A stretch of DNA of 64,000 bases from Papilionanthe hookeriana x Papilionanthe teres (Eukaryota > Streptophyta > Magnoliopsida > Asparagales > Orchidaceae), in assembly GCA_022702705.1 (NCBI GenBank), contig CM040428.1, positions 96,482,805 to 96,546,804 of the forward strand, in the 5' to 3' direction. A program made the position numbers and the translations under genes. A model generated the notes under the pieces. The model was not told the DNA's origin. It made no database searches and worked only from the letters and a program-made list of their open reading frames with translations. How positions within the stretch are numbered: position 1 is the first letter of the stretch; the number at the start of each line of letters is the position of its first letter. This document shows, piece by piece, positions 44,226-54,922 of the stretch.

Positions 44226-46198
44226 AACAACAAACCTAAATGAAATCATTAAGAATTAAATCTAAAATAATTTGAACACTATTCAAAACTTAAAATTATT
44301 AATTAAAGCCTCATAATTAAATTAAAATACTTTAAACCATTAACTCGAACCTTAAATTAAGAATGATTAAAATTCTCGATAAATCAACTTGCCCTTAAAG
44401 GCTTTAATTATTATAACTCTTGAATAGAGTATTAAGTGAAATGTCACTTCATTCATCAGGTAATCAAATACCTAAGTTCACTGAATAAGAAACAAAGTTT
44501 AACTAAACTCTTGGATGATTAATTCACCTGTGCAACTAAATTTACTTGGACTCAAAACAATCCCAGAAATATTGAAAAGATGTTTAGGACTCGTCCTAAG
44601 CACTTCCTCAATATGAGGGGATGTTTTAGAAGAACAACTGAATCTAGTTGTTCTTTGATGAAGAAAATCATCCTTAAACAAAACTAAGAACCTGACGTCA
44701 TAGGAAATGACTAGTTATAGGATTAGGAATTTGGTAGAAAACCAAGACCCTTTCCCTTAGCTTTACCTAGGTATTTCTTGCAAAATATGTTTAAATGCTC
44801 TAACATGTATTTTAGGTGTAGCTTGGGATGACGGGGAGACCCTCCAGGTATGCTTTTATTTTATTGCAATTTACTTTATTGCAATTTACTTACATGCACT
44901 GTACTTTACTTTACTTGCATGTTAAACAAAACTGTTGCATGAAAACTAAAACCTTTAGGATAGTCCCTGAATTGAAACCAAAACTAAATTAAAAGACATT
45001 ACAAGATAAAATTCACCGCCACAACATTCCAAAATATAAAACAACTCAAAATTTAATCATAAACAGAACAATAAAACTACAATTGCAACTGAATTAAAAC
45101 GTCTCGTTGAATGATTGGGAATACCTCGGATGATGTAACCCACGTGTTGCCAACGAGATTTCCCACGGTCTAAATGAAAGTGTGCAACTCATTCAGTTGA
45201 GTTTAGCAAATTCATCTGGACTAAGTGAATTCAATGAAAATAACAGTGTCGGGATGACGGAACCGTGGGATCTTAATCGGTTCTGTTTAACCAACTTTTA
45301 GATTTGTTTTAATTAAAATATTAAAAACACTTGGATTTTAAGATTTTCTCTAAAACAAAACACTTCTCTCATCTCCTGATTTATGACTTCTAAAACTAAA
45401 CCCCTGCAACAATAAGGAGCTAGGAGCATAGTAGGCAGCACGGCCATCGTCGTCAGCAAAACTCGGATCTACATCAGCTAAACCTTTCCTAGAATTAAAT
45501 AACCAAACCGTAGGATTTCGAGGTAGTTTGCCTAGTGCAACGTAAATCCTCAACCCTTTTGTTAGGCATTTGCATAATCATGTTATGTAAATTAAGCCCT
45601 AACCGGTCTTAGGACTCTGAGGTAGCCATTTGGTACGACATAAACCCTCATATCTTCGAGGCTATTTGCATGACTGCGTCATACAAATATAAGTCCTAAT
45701 TAATTTTGGTAGGATCGAAACATTAAATGAACTCCCAAAATTGAAGCCAAACCATAGGATAGTTTGGGAAGTTGCCAAAATTCTTCTTGGATCCTCAGCT
45801 TCTCCTACTTCTCTTCCTTTGGACTCCTGAAAATAACTGTTCCAAATTTGATCCATTCCCTATTGAAATTTCTAAAATCCAATCCTTTGAAAACTTTAAA
45901 CTTTGAAATTCTTGAGAGCAAAACCACTGATCATTATCGAGAGTTTTCTTAAATGATTCCCGTCATTTAAGATGTAATTAACTATAGGGGCTTGCTTCTA
46001 TAGGGAACTTTAAGAACCCAGGTAATATAAACCCTGCTTAATTCATTTACATTAAGCAGGGGAACTTGTCGGCTTATAAAATTAGTTCGCAGACCAAACG
46101 GATGTCACAAATCTTCTAGTTTATTTAATCGAGCCCCATCATCAAGTAGTGTGTTTATTCTTTGGGATAGATACACGGTTTGTGATGTGGTGCTCGTT

Positions 46199-46206
46199 TA
46201 TATAAA
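46199..46206 (+). promoter_or_regulatory. TATA box of the Ogre-1 3' LTR
   Basis: TATATAAA as in the 5' LTR. From here transcription would run into the Ogre-0 leader and gag remains. Confidence 0.5.
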
Positions 46207-46409
46207 CTATTTGAGATGTGAGATCGGTTTGATTTCATATCTTAAAATTTTTAAATTTAAAATTATTTTCAAAATCAAATACTACTTTCTAAATTATATA
46301 TATATATATATATATATTTAAATTAAATTCAAAAATTAAATTTCGCCGACAATATCGGTAGGTGATCCCTTTTCAAAAATACAACACTCAACCTAAAAAT
46401 ATGCCGACA

Positions 46410-46894
46410 ACGCATAGTCAACTCTCTTGAATTTCGAGATCATCTGTTTAATCACCTTTAAACAGAATGGTTCGGGAATCCTTAAGGTTTTCTTTTGATT
46501 TTGTGGGGTCGGACCCCCAATAGGTGTGTTGTGTGTGAGGTGCGTTGTGAATTCAGCCCAGGACTGGGTCTTGAATTTCATTTTTATTCCGTGTCTCTTG
46601 GATTTGATTTGCTATCTGCAAGTTAAACCAAATCTCTACTCTCGTACCTTTTATTCAAATCCTGAAATTAAGCAAACACTGTTAACAAATGTAAAAGCAA
46701 AAAAAATATAATAATAAAATAAGGTGAAAGCACCAAAATAAAATAAAAGAATAGAAGAATAATGTACATAAATTAAATCCTAACAAAAAAATGTATAAAG
46801 AAAATTGCCCAGTTTATAGTACGAGTGCGGTAGCTTGAGTACTTCCGTTGAAACCACAAGGCATGGACGTTACTGACTTCCAGAATTTCTTTAA
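46410..46894 (+). mobile_element. Ogre-0 leader, second part
   Basis: This continues the leader interrupted at 6679. It has the hairpin CTGTTTAA-tcacct-TTAAACAG (46444-46465) and the anti-PPT segment GGTCGGACCCCCAATAGGTG (46507-46526), in the same order as in the other two leaders. Confidence 0.75.
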
Positions 46895-47429
46895 ATGCCA
46901 GGAATGATGTCTTCACCAAAGTTGATCTTCTCTTTCACCTCCGGAGTAGAGTTCGCCGTCAATAGGGAAGAGCTGCCTGATCTCGCAGTCATTAAGTTTG
47001 GACAAGGGTTCGACGATGTCGAAGCTAAGTTCGGGGACGTGGCTATTGAAATGATGAAGCCTGAAATGAGCAAGTCAGTTAAGCCTATTGTAGAGTTCAA
47101 TCTGAAGTCTGTTGAGGAACTCCCCATGCCAAAGAAGGAATGGATTGAAAAGAACTCTGTTGTCATTACCAGCGTTGGGACTACTCCTGAGACTGTTTCT
47201 ACTCTTACCGCCGGATTTACTACCATTGTACCAGTCGCTCCGCTAACTAAAGGAAAAGATATTCTGCATGAGTCAGTCGATGCTTGTGTTTTGCCGTCTT
47301 CTAAATTCAAGATTGAGTCTGATTCAAAGTCTGTATAAATGACAAAGGAACAGAAAAGGAAGCGCAATAAGGGAATTCTGAAGATCAAGCAGCCGCGACA
47401 GCAACCGCAACGGTCTGAAGAACAGTCGT
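46895..47429 (+). pseudogene. Ogre-specific ORF1 (Ogre-0), N-terminal part
   Basis: 148 codons are open from 46895 to 47338. MMSSPKLIFSFTSGVEF, ELPDLAVIKFGQGF and IVEFNLKSVEELP align with the ORF1s at 14265 and 29103, with an overall similarity that suggests another subfamily. After a stop at 47336 the same frame continues with KEQKRKRNKGILKIKQPRQ, equivalent to the basic RTQRRNRSRKIAKK block. Then it departs from the other ORF1s at ~47430. Function is unknown. Confidence 0.75.
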
Positions 47430-47770
47430 TCTAGTTGAGACTATACCAGATAGATGGGAGACAGAGTCCAACAATGAATCAACGATTAAGCAAGGTATAC
47501 TCATTCAAAGAGGAATCAGTGTCGCAGATATTCCATGACTTGATAAAGAGGCCAGAATTCTGACTACCGGAACCAAAGAAGCCAGAGGATGCCGGCAAGA
47601 AAGATCATCCCCAGCACTGTCCATACCACCGGTTGCACGGTCACACCATAGAAAACTGCTTCAGCTTCGAGGATTGGCTTGAGAAGAATTTCAGGAGCGA
47701 AAACTTAACGATCCGAAATGAGTATTTAAAAGAACCTGAAAAAGGTTCTATAAATATGATTTGATGTGAT
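47430..47770 (+). pseudogene. Extra gag zinc-knuckle module inside Ogre-0 ORF1
   Basis: The translation reads IDGRQSPTMNQRLSKVYSF…, LPEPKKPEDAGKKDHPQHC, CPYHRLHGHTIENC, FEDWLEKNF and LTIRNEYLKEPEKG. This is the C-terminal part of gag (C-x2-H-x4-GH-x4-C zinc-binding spacing), yet it stands before the coiled coil and the gag core, which follow at 61852-62750. A second, more decayed copy lies at the expected place (63056-63370). Neither Ogre-1 nor Ogre-2 has this module in ORF1. A stop lies near 47563. Confidence 0.7.
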
Positions 47771-48091
47771 TCGATTAGCTTCTTCACGACGACACCGCTG
47801 CTCGAGAAAATAAGTGATGTTTCTCAAGAACCTCCAATTGACCTTAAAGTTCTCAAAGGAAATTCAATTGAGTCCACTGTGGAAAAGCTCTGAGCTAACA
47901 TTGCACGACTGTCTAAAGGTCAGAAAGAATACTTTAAAGAGGAAGATTACAACTTAACAGATTACGCGGAAGGTGAATTCACCGAAATCAGCGTCATCGA
48001 GACCTAAGCCATGTTAGCTGAGAGCGACACTCCTCTTTGTGAGGAGAACGCCGCAGATGAGTGGCAGAGGGTTGTCCAACAAAGAGATGAA
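47771..48091 (+). pseudogene. Ogre-0 region leading to gag, cut by Athila-2
   Basis: RLSKGQKEYFKEEDYNLTDY and EISVIET (about 47915-48005) align with RLAKEREEELGDEVDSSEF and EINMVET just before gag in Ogre-1. The frame has stops near 47763, 47890 and 48004. It ends at atgaa (48087-48091), the left copy of the Athila-2 target-site duplication, and resumes at 61847. Confidence 0.65.
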
Positions 48092-49669
48092 TGACCCACA
48101 ATTTTATATTATGATATTTTAATTTAATTGCAACGAAGCCAAAAACTTGACCCCGCTATATTATATGTATAGAATTGTAATTGTTTATGTTGTGGATGCT
48201 ACGCAAGTATACGTATCGTATCAAGTAATACAGGGCTCTAGTGGAGTCCTGGTTATCGATCCCACAGGGAAAGAGAAAATAAAGTAACAGCTAATTTTAA
48301 AATAATAATAATAATTAAACTAGTATACAAAAATTTGGAATTCTAAATTTAAGTGCAACAAAGTAAACTAAGTATTCTAATCAGGTAACTTAACTAAGTA
48401 GAAATTTAATACGTATTGAAAGTGCAGGAAATTAAACTAATTGCTAAATAAGTCTTAACTATTCGAAAAAGTATCTTTCCCTTGTTTAGAAATTTAAGTG
48501 ATTGATGAATTTAAATAGATAATTTTAAGGTATTGTGACAAATAGGAGCATTCCTATTCTTTACCCTTTGGTCTAGGTGTAAAGAATATTGACTAATCTT
48601 ATGTTTGATTACTGAATCTGCGGCTAGGCTGGGAGGATACCGACTGCCACTTCAGAGCTCCCACGTTCCCCTCTCCTGAGGGCTAACATCTACACTTCAG
48701 CTCTCACACAATAGGACCGAATTGAATATTTTAGTCTGTCACACTAAAATGCTCAATTCTACTCCCAGTGATATTATTTCCCTATTTATTTGCACCCTCC
48801 TTCCAAGGCTTTTGAATTCCCCGAATATCAGATGTAATTTTTACCATAGTTGATAATCAACACATTTTAACAATTCAAATGGCCAGTTTGAAAGTAAATT
48901 AAGTTTTAAGTAAAACATTATCACAATTTATTAATATATAAAAGTACTTCTATTTTTAGTTCATCAAGTCACTTAATTTCATAACAGGGAGAAAGACTAA
49001 TAAACTACTCAGAATGCATGGGAACTAAACTAAGCATGGATTTCATTTAAAGTTAAAAACAATAAATACAAATACTTATCTCAATTTATCCCCAAGCAAA
49101 CTCCTCGCAGTTCCTTTGACTCTTCCTTCCAGTACAGCAAGACTCACTAAATACTCACTAAAGACTCAAAATAACTCACTTATAACACTAAAAGACTCTC
49201 AAACTTAGAACACACCCTAAAAGACACACACAACACTTAATTTCAGCCTCTATATATAGAGGTGAGCAAAGGACCAAGAGGTGTGAAAGCATCCCTTCAA
49301 AAAGTGTCCAGGTTCAATGTATCAGAGCCATTTGAACTATCTCGCCGTCGGCGACGAACTACCTCGCTGTCGGCGAGGCTTATAGAAGATCTTCAAACCG
49401 CGTTAGCTCGCTGACAGCAGGCTCGGGCTCGCTTTCAGCGAGACAGTTATAATTCCTTCAGAAATGTCTCCTCGTGGCCTCGCCGTCGGCGACTCAGCAC
49501 AAATTTCATTATTTTCTTCCTTTTTGCTCCAAATTCGCTCCTTTTTCTGATTTTTTCTTTTATCACCTAAATTCTCCATTCCTGCAATAAAATAAAGAAA
49601 ATACCTTTCTTTAAAGTGCAATTTCATCAAAAATAGGTATGAATTTCTTAATAAAATTTTCAGCTATCA
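48092..49669 (-). mobile_element. Athila-2 3' LTR
   Basis: 1,578 bp. Compared with the other LTR (1,621 bp) it has lost part of the hairpin cluster: five recognisable hairpin units (49341-49493) against seven. A TATATATA box sits in the palindrome CTCTATATATAGA (49248-49261). The conserved R-U5 block is at 48197-48271. The PPT adjoins at 49670. Confidence 0.9.
49341..49493. repeat. Hairpin cluster in the Athila-2 3' LTR
   Basis: Five 15-bp units of the CTCGCYGTCRGCGAG type, starting at 49341, 49363, 49407, 49428 and 49479. Start-to-start distances of 21-22 bp occur within pairs. The unit is self-complementary at its ends (CTCGC/GCGAG). It lies upstream of the TATA box in element sense. Confidence 0.85.
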
Positions 49670-49683
49670 AAATCCCCCAAACT
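49670..49683 (-). other. Polypurine tract of Athila-2
   Basis: On the minus strand AGTTTGGGGGATTT directly precedes the 3' LTR. A G-run next to the LTR start is the expected plus-strand primer. Confidence 0.8.
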
Positions 49684-51073
49684 TACTTATTACTTGTCCT
49701 CAAGTAATTTTAGTACTACAAAAAAATTATGAGTTTTATAATAAGATTTTTCAATTTAAATAACTATGAATTAGATTAATTAATATCATAATAAAGTTAA
49801 ATAAAAATAATTCATGTAATTTAATTAATCTTATAGAAGTAAATTATTTAGTTATCAGGTCTAAGACTTCTAGCTTACTATTCATTTCGGGAATGACTAT
49901 ATTTAAAAGAATAACTACTTAAGATATTCATATGATAAGAAATTCAAGAAAACACTATTAGGTAAAATTCTAATCCATAAACATAAGTTTGGAAATATCT
50001 AAGTATTTCCCTTTAGGTTAATTCAAATGAAGCTAATTTTTGATAAGGCATCTCCTCAAGCTTCTTCTCATTTTTCTTTTTCTTTTTCTTTTTCTTTTTC
50101 TTTTTCTTTTTCTTTTTTTCTTTTTCTTTTTTTCTTTTTCTAATGAGGATTACTGTATCTCGAGAGCCTGTTAATAATTTTGAACTTCATTTTCATTTTC
50201 CTAAATTTGAAACTTAGAAATATTTCTTAGCTTATATATACTTCATAGTTTTTACTTCATTGATTTTCAATCTTTTCTTTTTCACTTGAATACTTAAGAA
50301 TTTTAATTTTAGAATATAGTTTTCTTTACTAAAAATAGTTTACTATATTCTTATTCCCTTTAACCAAATATTTTATTCTATTTAATCAATTAAAGCACTA
50401 GATATATTTCATTTAACCTTTTATAATAATTAAATAAAATAATTCATATTAATTAAATTGAAAAAATTTGCTATAAAAAACATTTTATAATAACTTGAAA
50501 AATAGAAATTGAGAACAAGTTAATAACTAAATTTGTATTTTACTCCCCCCAAACTTAAATTTTTATATCTAATCTAAAAAATGAAAAAGGAGGAAAGTAA
50601 ATAAATCACACCTTCGAAGTTTAGGTATTTCTTTTTATTTCTTTGAAATTTTTGCAGGCTTTTTTTTCATTTTTCATTGAACCTGTACTGTTAGTATTCT
50701 CCATATATATATAACAATTTAAAGAAAATGCAGGGATAAAATCTAAGATAAGTATTAAACACAACAATTAAAATAACTCTACACTACACATATGAATTAC
50801 TACATATTAAAAACAATTGAACTAACAGATTAACAATTTTAAAAACTTAAAACAATACAAAATAAAATAAAAACATACTAAAGAAAACTATCTTCCTATT
50901 TAACATAAAAACAAATGCAATTAACTAACACAAAAACAAAAGCTAACTACTATAACAATTCAAGCAAATTAATCTAACTAACATCCAATGTCTCAAAATA
51001 TAAAGTACTGAATATTACAAACATATAAAGTCCTCAAAATAACTTACACCAAACAAATAAAACAAATAAAGTC
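49684..51073 (-). mobile_element. Athila-2 3' untranslated region
   Basis: AT-rich, no coding frame. It includes a (TTTTTC)n tract at 50071-50140 (GAAAAA on the element's sense strand), and the plus strand reads 'ctcaagcttcttctc' just beside it. A similar arrangement is seen in the opposite orientation near 63900-63960. Confidence 0.6.
50071..50140. repeat. (TTTTTC)n microsatellite
   Basis: About eleven near-perfect 6-bp units, with two lengthened ones toward the end. Purine-rich on the element's sense strand. Confidence 0.9.
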
Positions 51074-52259
51074 CTAATCTTCAGCATCAAAGTCCCAAAC
51101 TATATCATCCCCTCCTTGATCTGTAGGCTGAGAAGACTGAGCAGGATGATACTGAGTATACCTGGGGCATTCTGGAAAGACAACATCTAAATCTCCACTC
51201 CTATAACGACGTTCAGCTTCATAGTATGCAATTTCGTATTCCGAATGTCGCTGGAGGTATTCACTATCATAATCATGTCTCCTCTCCAGATTATCAATCC
51301 TTTGATCAAAATGATCAAATCTTCTCCCCATTGTTTCTCCAAACTGCTCAAAACTCCTCCTATGCAGGGTCAATTCATTCATCAGATCTTGTAGGGTAGG
51401 GGTGGTAGGCTCAGGTGGTTCATAGCTAGTAGAGGGTATATCTCTACTTGACTGAGTGAAATAACTTCTCACTCCCGATCTCCACCCTTCATGAGATTCA
51501 TACTTCTTAATGTTGGCGACCGTGAGTGGTTTCATAGGTTCCACCCATTCTTCATCATCTCTAGCCTCAACTCCAGAGAGTTGGCAGAGTGCAAAAATTA
51601 ATCCAGGGTGTCCCAATCCAACTCCACTCTCATTTCGAGGAGTAGCCAGGATGTTTTGATAAATAACTCTCCAGATGTTGATGCTTCTGTTTTTCTGAAT
51701 ACAGAAATTCGTAATTGCTCTATCTCGTGTTACCTCACCGTGGTGATATGTGGGTAACAAATTAGAACAAATAAAGTAATGTCGGCTTGGAGATCGCATT
51801 TAATTTAGAAAGAGGAAAATTCACTCTTTCCCGTCGCTTAATTTTCCAAACTCCGGTCCCATCGCTGAGAAAGCTAATGACTTTCTCCAGTGGTCCTTCC
51901 ATCATTCCAAAAGTTTCATACTCGCTAAAGTGCGAGTCATGAACTTCATAGAACGCGTTAATTCTCGCAGCATTGAAATCTACAAAAAACCCTCGTACCT
52001 TTACTGGTGCATCTTCAGCGACAGTCAAATTGGCAAAAAATTCTTTAACCACTTCTACAGCTGCTCTATATTGAACGTAACAAAAATTTTCCCAACCTCT
52101 TTCCTTAATAATCCGCTCTACTTCTCCTCCCAGATTTTTGAATACCCGATCCGTAATGCACTTTCTTCCTTGTATGTTTTCAAAATATTTAGCCTGTGCT
52201 CGTGCATTGATGAATCGGTTTTCGTCGAATTCTACTCGACGTTTTTGTCGTTGAGCCAT
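51074..52259 (-). pseudogene. ORF3a: plant-transposon ORF in the env position
   Basis: Minus strand, start 52259 (MAQRQKRRVEFDENRF). An open stretch runs to 51762 and the homologous frame continues from 51799, so a single frameshift near 51780 separates ~160 from ~240 codons. The pattern FDENRFINARAQAKYFENI…RGWENFC…VVKEFFANL…VKVRGFFVDFNAARIN, then FICSNLLPTYHHGEVTRDRA and INIWRVI, matches the family annotated as putative plant transposon protein (Transposase_32 type) carried by Athila elements. The C-terminal half has a coiled-coil-like stretch (FEQFGETMGRRFDHFDQRI) and an acidic end. No signal peptide or membrane segment is seen, which argues against an envelope. Function is unknown. Confidence 0.75.
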
Positions 52260-52614
52260 ACGATCGATCTGTGAAAATCATGAAAATTTTCAATAAACTT
52301 AAAATAATACTAAGAAGGCTTCCTACAACATTTATAAGCAATTTAAATCAAATTCCATGGATTTCCACCGAATATTTCTCCCACATTTTGATTTTTCCCA
52401 AAATTTGCAATGTGGTGAAAATATATGGTGAAAATCAAAAATTTTTGCATAGGAGTGAAGCTCTTACCAAGGGAAGATGAAATCCGGTGTCAAAAAGTGT
52501 TGAAATCGCTTCAAATCCAAGATCTCTCAAGCCCTAGGTTGGTTTTTGCGAAAATGAGAGGTTGGGGATGATGAATAGTGTTTTTGACAGGTCAAAATAT
52601 ATGTTTTTCCCGAC
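52260..52614 (-). promoter_or_regulatory. Leader/possible promoter of ORF3a
   Basis: 355 bp between the ORF3a start and the hairpin cluster. A TATATTTT-like box lies at about 52594-52603 (minus strand), ~15 bp downstream of the cluster. I see no coding frame. The layout (hairpins, TATA-like box, leader, ATG) repeats that of the LTR and of ORF3b. Confidence 0.4.
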
Positions 52615-52764
52615 CTCGCTGTCAGCGAGATTTTTCTCGCCGTCGGCGAGCTAATATTTTTCAGAACCAAAAACTCTCGGGAAAAATCCGCTGTCGGCGA
52701 GAAATTCTTCGCCGTCGGAGAGATCAATTTCGCTGTCGGCGGGATTTTTCTCGCCGTCGGTGAG
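52615..52764. repeat. Hairpin cluster upstream of ORF3a
   Basis: Six units of the CTCGCYGTCRGCGAG type, starting at 52615, 52636, 52687, 52708, 52729 and 52750. The steps are exactly 21 bp, except one of 51. Spacers are T/A-rich (such as 'attttt'). On the minus strand one frame reads SPTA repeatedly, a by-product of the DNA motif. Confidence 0.9.
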
Positions 52765-53366
52765 ATTCCAAAAATTTTAAATTTCTGAAATTCGTCACTC
52801 ATTTTCGTCCTTGATTTGCCTTATATTATATTTCCGATCACATCATTTATTAATTTAATATGAAGATTAGCTACTTATACACAAACAAATTCACACAACA
52901 CAACAAATTAACTTTAATATTGAAATCCATGAGATGTACAAACTAACATAATTTAAACTCTATAATCAAACTTCAAACTTCAATTCTTACTACTAATCAG
53001 CATCGCAAACCAATCCACGACACACTAAATGCTGATACAAAACTATGACGCATATCTCAATTAAGTTTGAGATATTCAAATCATCACTCCACACATAATA
53101 AAATCTAAATCAAATCAAATAACATAAATTCAAACATACTATAGAAATCTTTACTACTACTCTTCAAGGTCGAATCTTCATCTTCTCCGATATTTCCGAT
53201 ATGATGATGATGCACAAATAAGTTATAGAAAGGCTCGAAGGGAAATTCCAGCGCATTCTTCAATGATCCAACCCTTCTATCTCGGCAAATGAAGAAAGCT
53301 AGCTTCTAGGTGTCCGAGAATGATCAAAGTGTTCCTTCATCCTCCAGATCAATGTGATCAAATAAA
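52765..53366 (-). mobile_element. Athila-2 spacer between ORF3b and the ORF3a cluster
   Basis: 600 bp of AT-rich sequence with no motif I can assign. The part 53160-53366 may be the decayed end of ORF3b, since its composition is still codon-like, but I find no clear frame. Confidence 0.4.
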
Positions 53367-54314
53367 TCAGATATATTGTCGATTAAATCTCTCACATTCT
53401 GCAGCTTCTTTCTCCATTCCATTAATTTTCTTCATAAGTAACTCCGTTTTATCTGAAATAGGCCTTGCTATAGGATGATTCTGTGAAGCTCTATCAGAGA
53501 TGAATGTAATGTCTTCATTATTGTCCAAAGTAGGGAACATATATGTAGGATCAAGCGGCTTCCAAGGTAACAGAACCTTTTCCCAAGCTTCATAAGAAAC
53601 CTGGTACTGACTGCATAATGCAAATATAGTAGATGGGTGTCCTAGTCCGTGAACTGACCCAAGCACAATTAAACCCAATGCAGACTTAACAATTATTGAT
53701 CCAACATCAATAGGCAATCCAATTTGAATACAATAATTCAATATAACGCATTCTTTCGAAACCTTGTTTACCCTCATAGTAGGTAACAATTTAGATGAGA
53801 TGAAAAAGTGTCAGTGCTTTGAGACAGGATTCAAAAGTGATGCAGAGAAACTAACATACCCGTCTTCACGCATTTCCCAATCTTCCGGTTCATCAGTCAG
53901 ATATCAAAATATCTCATTCATATTATATCGAGAAGGCACAAAATCTGAATAGTGACATACAGGGGTGTTTTCTATAGAGAATAATTCATTTACTCTTGAT
54001 GGAGTAAACGTCACCCATCTTCCTCGGACGTAGATGTTCCCATTGTTGATCGCATGTAAGTTAGAGTAGAACTCTTTCACAACTGGAATCACAACAGCAG
54101 ATGTAGTGTAACAAAATACCTCCCAGTGCCGCTGCGCGATCATTTCATCTATCTTCATAGTGGAATTCTCTAATCCTCAATTGACAAATCCTCGTTCCTT
54201 GATAACTCTTTTCTTTACCAAAACCTTGTTGAAGATCCGTCGCGCTTCCGCACTCACAAATTTCCTCCGGTTAAACACTCCAGATTTAGAGGAATCTAAG
54301 AATTTGGAGGCCAT
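53367..54314 (-). pseudogene. ORF3b: diverged second copy of the env-position ORF
   Basis: Minus strand. The start at 54314 (MASKFLDSSKSGVFNRRKF) is set by similarity to ORF3a. An in-frame stop follows VIKERGFVN (~54178). Then come RHWEVFCYTTSAVVIPVVKE, EFYSNL and IYVRGRWVTFTPSRVNELF (54158-53904). After a frame change near 53850 the second half (53789-53367) has LLPTMRVNKVSKECVILNYC, IQIGLPIDVGSIIVKSAL and GLGHPSTIFAL. These line up block by block with ORF3a (LLPTYHHGEVTRDRA, INIWRVI, GLGHPGLIFAL). The two copies are well diverged, so the duplication is old. Confidence 0.72.
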
Positions 54315-54447
54315 TATGGTGAATGGAAGGAATTATAGTGAAGAAGGCAGATTTAGAATGAATTAAGAATGGGTTTTCACTAAGGATTTGGTGTTGAAAC
54401 CGTCCAGATCGGCATTCAAAGTATAAATAACTCATCTTTATAACTTC
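54315..54447 (-). promoter_or_regulatory. Possible promoter/leader of ORF3b
   Basis: 133 bp between the ORF3b start and its hairpin cluster. TATAAAG (minus strand, 54436-54442) lies 5 bp downstream of the first hairpin, with a further TTTATAC-like box nearby. The arrangement repeats that of ORF3a and the LTR. Promoter activity is inference. Confidence 0.45.
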
Positions 54448-54618
54448 CTCGCTGTCGGCGAGAAGTTTCTCGCCGTCGGCGACTCAGTTATAAAAACTGC
54501 CTTTCAGGTTCTCGCTGTCGGCAGGACGTTTCTCGCTGTCAGCGAGCTTGATAAATAAACTGATATTAATTAGGTACGAACCTCGCTGTCGGCGAGTATC
54601 GACCTCGCCGTCGGCGAG
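54448..54618. repeat. Hairpin cluster upstream of ORF3b
   Basis: Six units in three pairs, starting at 54448+54469, 54511+54532 and 54582+54604, so steps within pairs are 21, 21 and 22 bp. Sequence types are CTCGCTGTCGGCGAG, CTCGCCGTCGGCGAC, CTCGCTGTCGGCAGG and CTCGCTGTCAGCGAG. The last is a perfect stem of seven with one unpaired base. Confidence 0.9.
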
Positions 54619-54922
54619 ATTCCAAAATAATGTACAATTTTGCTCTAAATCGAATAATTTCTTTTCTCATCATAATGGTTCGAATATGTGATGATTCTTA
54701 ATAATAATTGAGTAGTAAAGTTTCAATAATATAAACTAACTACTAAGATACAATAAAAATAGATAACTAATATTGGTTGCCTTCCATAAAGTGCTTGGTT
54801 TAACGTCATCAGCCCGACCTAATTTCAATTATTAATCAGGTCGACTAAGCATTAAAACCTCTTTATAGTTAGGTCTTATACCTTCAAAATATGGTTTTAA
54901 TCTATGTCCATTAACTTTAAAT
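54619..54922 (-). mobile_element. Athila-2 spacer after integrase
   Basis: About 300 bp, AT-rich, between the end of pol and the ORF3b cluster. 54780-54900 may hold the decayed last codons of integrase. Nothing else seen. Confidence 0.4.

Larger units (their letters stand above)
6680..46409 (+). mobile_element. Ogre-1: Tat/Ogre LTR retrotransposon (interrupted by Ogre-2)
   Basis: The whole element has 5' LTR 6680-13729, PBS 13735, leader, ORF1, gag, protease, RT, RNase H, archaeal-type RNase H, part of integrase (to ~22108), 3' UTR 37214-39009, PPT 39010-39027 and 3' LTR 39028-46409. Without the Ogre-2 insert it would be ~24.6 kb, in the known range for Ogre. Both LTRs begin TGTTGACCTC and end CCGACA. 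Flanks aagca (6675-6679) and acgca (46410-46414) form a one-mismatch target-site duplication, and the Ogre-0 leader reads across the empty site. The link between the pol part and the 3' part across Ogre-2 is inference from orientation and LTR similarity. Confidence 0.75.
39028..46409 (+). mobile_element. Ogre-1 3' LTR (7.38 kb)
   Basis: It starts TGTTGACCTC and ends CCGACA, and is collinear with 6680-13729 with only scattered differences where I compared them. It contains two segments missing from the 5' LTR (about 39413-39646 and 39800-39945). TATA box at 46199-46206; hairpin at 46032-46061. It is followed by acgca, then the Ogre-0 leader rather than a PBS, which marks it as the 3' copy. No genes within; the open frames are chance or shared non-coding sequence. 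Confidence 0.88.

Noticed and set aside
52527..52802. A 92-codon frame with repeated SPTA residues, and 61538-61807 with similar repeats
   Set aside because: The repeats come from the DNA hairpin motif read in one frame. The same motif occurs in non-coding LTR sequence and out of frame elsewhere, so this is not a protein.
51074..54314. ORF3a/ORF3b as retroviral envelope proteins
   Set aside because: No signal peptide, transmembrane helix or cleavage site is visible; the conserved blocks fit the plant transposon-protein family instead.
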